Under the pieces are notes generated by a model. It searched no databases and was not told the origin of the DNA. It saw only the letters and a program-made list of their open reading frames with translations. Position numbers and translations under genes: made by a program. From Amphimedon queenslandica (Eukaryota; Porifera; Demospongiae; Haplosclerida; Niphatidae): a stretch of DNA of 64,000 bases. Each line of letters starts with the position of its first letter. Position 1 is the stretch's first letter. Shown here piece by piece: positions 59,475 through 64,000 of this stretch. The stretch is taken from the NCBI RefSeq assembly GCF_000090795.2, contig NW_003546392.1:139913-203912 (forward strand). The letters are read 5' to 3'.

Positions 59475-61576
59475 CTAAAGGTCATCATCACTAGATTCAC
59501 CATCACCACCTCCTCCACACTCCTCTCTCTCTGTCACTCCCTGAGCTGCTAATTCAGCGAGTACATTATCAAGATAGTTTTCATCTGGGTAGCCATGACC
59601 ACTGTGGTTTGAAGTAGACTCGGTTTTATGATGTATTTCATTCCACACGATAGTGTTAGTAGCACCAGTTGTAACTGAAGTACCTATCGTGAATGTAAGA
59701 CGTCTCTCCCATGCTACTCTTAATAGCTGTAAAACCTTTAAAAATAAATAAAATAATTTTAATAATAGAAATAATAAATAAATAATAATAGAAATACTAA
59801 ATAAATAATTTGCATACTTTTTGTCCTTTGCTTGAATCAGGGAGATAACAAGTACGTGGAAAACCATTTGCTCTGTAGTTGACTCCATTCTATGAAAGAC
59901 AGTAAGTACATGAAGCAATTGAGAAGTAGCCACTAGTTATAACTTTACTTGTACTCCTGGTTGAAAGCTGTAGACAATCTCAATGGTACCGCATCTTGGA
60001 TGTCCAGGTAGAGAGTATCGCTTCTTTGATACTGTCATGGTCCCAGTGGAGGGCATGTCTCCTCTCTTGACACCATGAATGACCTTACATGTAGGACATC
60101 TTAAACAACCCTAACAGAAGTACATTAATAGATAAGGATAATCTCTCTCCATTACTTTAGCATCAGTTGAGTTCTTGGAGTAAGTGATCAGACACGATCT
60201 GTGCAGCATATGTCCACATTTCCTTAATTTACAAACATCACAAGATGACGTTGAGGAAGGGGAGGGTGTACTGTCATCATCAAATCCCGACTCTTCATTC
60301 AAATTATTCATACATATTGGGCAAGGCTAGAGAAAGAGAGAGAGAGTTACTAAAGTGTGTTATCATTAGAAGTGTCATACTCCATTTTCTCCAAAATTAA
60401 GAGAAGTTACTCTTTTAACAAATTCCTTTAACGGCCCCAGAGGAGTCAGCAAAGTGTCATCTAAATAATGCACTTATAATATTGACTACATTCTCACGCA
60501 CACTCTCTGTTACCTAGTGCTTGGATTTTTCTTAATTTGCTTCTTGTTTCTACATGACAGCTGCTAACAGCTCCAGATTTATAAGCCGGAGTCTCTCTGT
60601 GTCCTAAAGGTTTTCCAATTGAAGAGGAGGGATGGACAGTTGGTGCACAGCTGCTGCTGCTGCTAGCAGTGATCATGGGACTACTGCTCTTCTTTTTTGA
60701 TTTCATTGATGAAGAAGAACCTCTTGTTGAAGCTTTAGAACTTGCAATCATAGTAGCAGCTGGAGCTGCATAACCAACAGTCGGTAGTACGGAGTGTTTT
60801 GATTGGTCTATCAAGTAACTTTGAAGTGAATAAGGTAAATGTATTCTTTTTATTTTTCTCTCAGTACCATAACCATGACGACGCTGTACTTGTCTCTTTA
60901 AATCGATATAATATGGTATGTTAGAGGCACACTTTGCTAAATCAATTGATGGGAACCCTCTGGTATAAACTAGTTCAATATCCACACTAGCAGCAACAGC
61001 ATATGATAAGAAGACGCCACGACCACTGTCCCATTCCCAGTAGCCATTGATATCAGGGGAAGGAGGGAGGTAGAGAAGCTCACGTCTTACTAATAAAATA
61101 AAATTAATAATAGTGTACATGTTGGCAGCCATTTTCTTTGGCAATTTCTCCAGAAAATGCAATTGGCGGTACTTAAAATGCAGGCAGGTGCATAAGAATG
61201 AAACAAAATGGTGAATTTTAGATTAGCATTTTACTGTATAACCCCACCCTTATATGGTAATACACCTTACACATTAACATACAATCATACATGTCTTAGT
61301 AACATGTATATATAATACTCGATATACATACACATTATATTATTCCTTTCTCTTACTGGCATATCTTCTTTTGGTATGTACATGTACATAAGTGGATTGT
61401 GTTAAGTCCACTATTTCTCCAGTTTTTGGTAGAGTGTAGGTTGGTTTCTTGAGCTGGTATTCTCTCTCTATGTTGTAAGAGATGTCTGGAGAGAAAGGTA
61501 TAGAGATATTTTGACCATTAACCCAAATCCACACCACATAAGATGAACTGCTTGAGTGGTAGGTAGCAGCAGCCAT
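59475..61576 (-). CDS. DTX: Deltex E3 ubiquitin ligase (Notch pathway)
   Basis: Seven exons: 61576-61357, 61089-60514, 60460-60381, 60326-60166, 60110-59949, 59889-59818, 59735-59475. The N-terminus has two WWE-type domains: [27 protein letters not shown] through [15 protein letters not shown], and [28 protein letters not shown] through [11 protein letters not shown] Ser-rich linker follows, then a RING finger ([30 protein letters not shown]) and the Deltex C-terminal domain ([75 protein letters not shown]). The protein ends in an acidic [16 protein letters not shown]. It ubiquitinates targets in Notch signalling; DTC binds ADP-ribose in family members. Proline-rich linker of fly Deltex is replaced by a Ser-rich one. 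Complete, start at first ATG of exon 1. Confidence 0.93.
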
Positions 61577-61580
61577 TAGC

Positions 61581-61685
61581 CTTATCCAATAAGGATAAGA
61601 TAAGCTTATCCTTTTCTTTATAAGATATAAAGAAAAGGAAAAGGATTTTTTAAATAAGATAGGCTTTATCCTTAGCTTATAGCTT
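61581..61685. promoter_or_regulatory. Nested hairpins built from GGATAAG/CTTATCC in the Deltex upstream region
   Basis: Perfect stem 61591-61599 with 61605-61613 (AAGGATAAG / CTTATCCTT), and a second stem 61610-61622 with 61626-61638 (CCTTTTCTTTATA with its complement, 3-nt loop). CTTATCC also pairs at 61581-61587 with 61593-61599. At least four GATAAG-type words (GATA-factor consensus) lie within 100 bp of the Deltex start at 61576. Confidence 0.7.
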
Positions 61686-62040
61686 AACCTTTAGTGTAGG
61701 GCGTGGTCTTCTATTCAAAATTGGCATGGACCACACCCACAGGGCGCAACAGCAACATCTTTTTAAGGATGGGCACAGCTTGAGCTTAGGCGGGATTGTT
61801 GAGGAAAAAGAAGTTGAAGAAAAGGAGACAGAGGAGCTGAAGAAGAGCCGCTGCCACGTGATCGAAGGACCAGGAGGAGCTCAAACGCATTCACTGTTTC
61901 ATACCTCGAATGTGTAAATTGGCTCTTAAGAAGCTTTATGAGCTAAACCAGTCTCGTGCCTAGAGCTAAACCTACCTGTTGGAAGTTGTAGCTAAGTAGC
62001 TTCCATTCTTTTCTTTATTTCTCTTCTCTTTTTACCAATA

Positions 62041-63037
62041 ATGGCGAACCAGATTAGCAAGAAATGGTATAGAACACATTAGATAAGAAATTGATTTTTT
62101 TAATTTATTTTTTAACAGGCCAAGCATAATGGAAAAGAGAAAGGACACCTCAAGCACAGGACCTATCACTTCTACAGCCTCTGAAGTATCGCTTAGATTT
62201 GACTACCAGTCAGAGCGTACTAGATCTAACAGCGATAGTACTGATAATGAAGAAATACCTGTAGTCGGCTACCCACCAGCAGACGATGTACATGTATCTG
62301 GTGACAAGGTTTCACTTGAAGAGGATGAGGGACGAAGGACAGAAGAGATGTCCGACAAGGAAGAGAGCACAGAGGAAAGAAGAAATGAAAAGAAGAGGCT
62401 TAATCGAAACGAAGAAGGTCTGCAGGAAGGAGAATTAGAAGAGAAGTTGTCTAAGAAGTTAAAAACGGAGGAAGTTCGAGAAAAAGAAAAGGCAGTCGAA
62501 GTTCAAAATGAAGCGAATCATTCTGATTCTGATGCCACTGATATTGCGTTAACGGTCATGGACTACACTGATGATTTTTATAAAGGTAGGCATAACACGT
62601 CCAATAAAGCCAACAGTATGTTGTGTAGTCCAGAGGTGGACTCTCCAGCTGCTAATGAGATAAGAGCGTCAGATAGTGAAGAGAATGAAAACGGCTCTTC
62701 TGATGCAATCGATGAAGAAATTAGCCAACCCATCACCAATAGTATAAACGACATTACAAGCTACGTCGCCGACACTGATCCTGAAAGACCTCAAGCTCCT
62801 TCAATAATGTTAAATATTGGTTTAGAGTATTATGTACATAACTGGGAGGCAGGTCCTGCTGATACCATGCGTATACATGTAGTTACTTTTGGTAACGGCA
62901 CCTTATCCGGTAGTACTGATGTATCTAGTGAAGAGGGTGAAATAGGAGGATTTCCTCTACCAGGTCTAACGAATGCCATTGAATCACCTGTTTCTGTTGT
63001 AAGTACAGACCAGGGCAGGTCTGATTGCGTTCATTGA
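62041..63037 (+). CDS. Unrecognised acidic, Ser/Glu-rich protein
   Basis: Two exons, 62041-62066 and 62119-63037, join in frame (MANQISKKW then PSIMEKRKDTSSTGPITS). The protein has about 315 residues. The first half is Glu/Lys/Ser-rich (EEMSDKEESTEERRNEKKRLNRNEEG; EKLSKKLKTEEVREKEK), probably disordered with possible nuclear localisation signals. The second half is acidic with Asn/Ser runs (RASDSEENENGSSDAIDEE). Near the end a more ordered piece, RPQAPSIMLNIGLEYYVHNWEAG, looks like the most likely conserved element. No known domain was recognised. Divergent from Deltex; convergent with SLC7A6OS. Confidence 0.65.
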
Positions 63038-63286
63038 AGTTACAAATCAAAATTTCTAATTCCTCCTCATTCATTTCACCCAATCACATGTATTATTATA
63101 CTAGAATATGATAAATTATATCCCTAAAAAGATTAATTTCTATTGTCTCATTCACATGTCTTTTAAAATTAACTGCAACCCTCCTTTCATACTACGTCTT
63201 ATTATCATATAATATTTTGTATTATTTTCTTAATATTCAATTTAAGTGAATGATTGTTGTTCAAAATTATTAAAATTCTCTTGTTT

Positions 63287-64000
63287 TTAAACATATTCCT
63301 CGTCGTCAGTGTCATAATCATCAGCTCCGCCCCCTTCATAATTATCATTATCGTAATAACCAGATGAATCACCAAAGAACTCCAATTCATCTAAAGAATA
63401 ACATTAACTAATGCCCTGATTAATGTTATGTAGCATTAATATACCGTAATAAGGTTCCCTGTGCCTGTACTGGGAATGATGAATGTTATCAGAATCAACT
63501 GAAGAATTAGAGGAGGCACTGCTGCTCTCACTATCTTCTTCATCAGGATAATCATTCCGCCAATTGGACTCGTCTAATCAACAGAAAGACACTAATCATT
63601 GTCTCCATTTAAATATTAAATATTGTTGTTTGTTTGTTTGCTTGTTGTTTACCGTTTGAGTCGTCTTCATCTTCAAACTTGTCATCATCAGATTCAAAGA
63701 TGTCATGAATTAATATTGATGAATGAGAATATACTGACAGTGTTGACCAATCACTGAAGAGATAAGAGGACACAGATACACATACTCTTGTTATTAATAT
63801 AACCTTACAATGAGCTCACTGCCTCCATATTGCAGTGACGTGACATATAAACATCATACACATAGTCCCCATCGTCATCATCTAATATATTAATAATAAT
63901 AATGATAGGCCACACCCATTATACCGTCAGTCATTATTTTTTCTCTTGTCAATACAGTTGAGTTACAAGTAATGTCTCCAACACCTTCTACACTAGCAGC
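63287..64000 (-). CDS. SLC7A6OS: SLC7A6OS/Iwr1-like RNA polymerase II nuclear import factor, 3' part
   Basis: Minus-strand exons at about 64000-63928, 63884-63812, 63758-63656, 63576-63447 and 63394-63287 encode the conserved C-terminal half. It includes LTREKIMTD, then DDDDGDYVYDVYMSRHCNM (Iwr1 motif YVYDxY), an acidic segment (HDIFESDDDKFEDEDDSN), and ESNWRNDYPDEEDSESSSASS (the NWRN-YP-EE motif of the family), ending YDTDDEEYV. Human SLC7A6OS has the same order (YVYDIYYLE, then ESNWRNEYPEEESSDGDED). The yeast homologue Iwr1 escorts assembled RNA polymerase II into the nucleus. The N-terminal part lies outside the window. Confidence 0.85.

Noticed and set aside
61726-61917. Short plus-strand open frame (63 codons) upstream of the acidic gene
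   Set aside because: No recognisable domain and no clear splice to the downstream exon; treated as 5' UTR or spacer of the divergent promoter.

Overview
The window looks like nuclear DNA of a compact, AT-rich, intron-dense early-branching animal, most plausibly a demosponge. The species is an inference. What is visible is canonical GT-AG (occasionally GC-AG) introns, mostly 40-200 nt, animal-type orthologues (SIRT1, class I PITP, GCN1, myosin XVIII, Deltex, TTC28, renalase), a plant/fungus-like GH3 beta-xylosidase of a kind rare in animals, and very short gaps between genes. No prokaryotic operon, tRNA, rRNA or CRISPR array was seen.

Layout. 1-1.9 kb: 5' part of a TTC28-like TPR gene (-). 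2.4-4.7 kb: two tandem paralogous four-TM protein genes (+). 4.9-7.6 kb: a SIRT1-type sirtuin (+), one intron of which is filled by a 34-bp minisatellite. 7.8-12.0 kb: EFCAB6-like EF-hand gene (-). 12.1-13.4 kb: IBA57 (-). 13.5-17.8 kb: secreted GH3 beta-xylosidase (-). 18.2-19.3 kb: mitochondrial ATP synthase subunit b (-). 19.5-27.2 kb: a large unrecognised gene (-) joining an N-terminal region, an RS domain, a proline-rich region, an IQ-motif array and a heptapeptide repeat. 27.3-28.4 kb: intronless renalase (+), tail to tail with PTRH2 (-, 28.4-29.8 kb). 29.9-30.8 kb: DUF4291 gene (+). 31.0-32.5 kb: evectin-like PH gene (-). 32.9-34.5 kb: class I phosphatidylinositol transfer protein (+). 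34.9-46.5 kb: GCN1 (+). 46.9-57.6 kb: myosin XVIII (+). 58.3-59.4 kb: MTG1 mitoribosome GTPase (+). 59.5-61.6 kb: Deltex (-). 62.0-63.0 kb: unrecognised acidic protein (+). 63.3-64.0 kb: 3' part of SLC7A6OS/Iwr1 (-).

There is no single pathway. Several genes are nuclear-encoded mitochondrial or translation-linked functions (IBA57, ATP5PB, PTRH2, MTG1, GCN1), and some of their starts lie close to NRF1-like GCGCATGCGC palindromes or CACGTG boxes. Several neighbours are head to head, two pairs with only about 85 bp between start codons.

The most distinctive non-coding content is a pair of related tandem-repeat families (177-bp and 186-bp units) that fill single introns of five different genes and share a central palindrome whose two halves vary in a compensatory way. 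There are also several foldback/MITE-like elements, T-rich microsatellites abutting 3' splice sites on the sense strand, and a very frequent CCACRCC(C) word on both strands in exons, introns and promoters.
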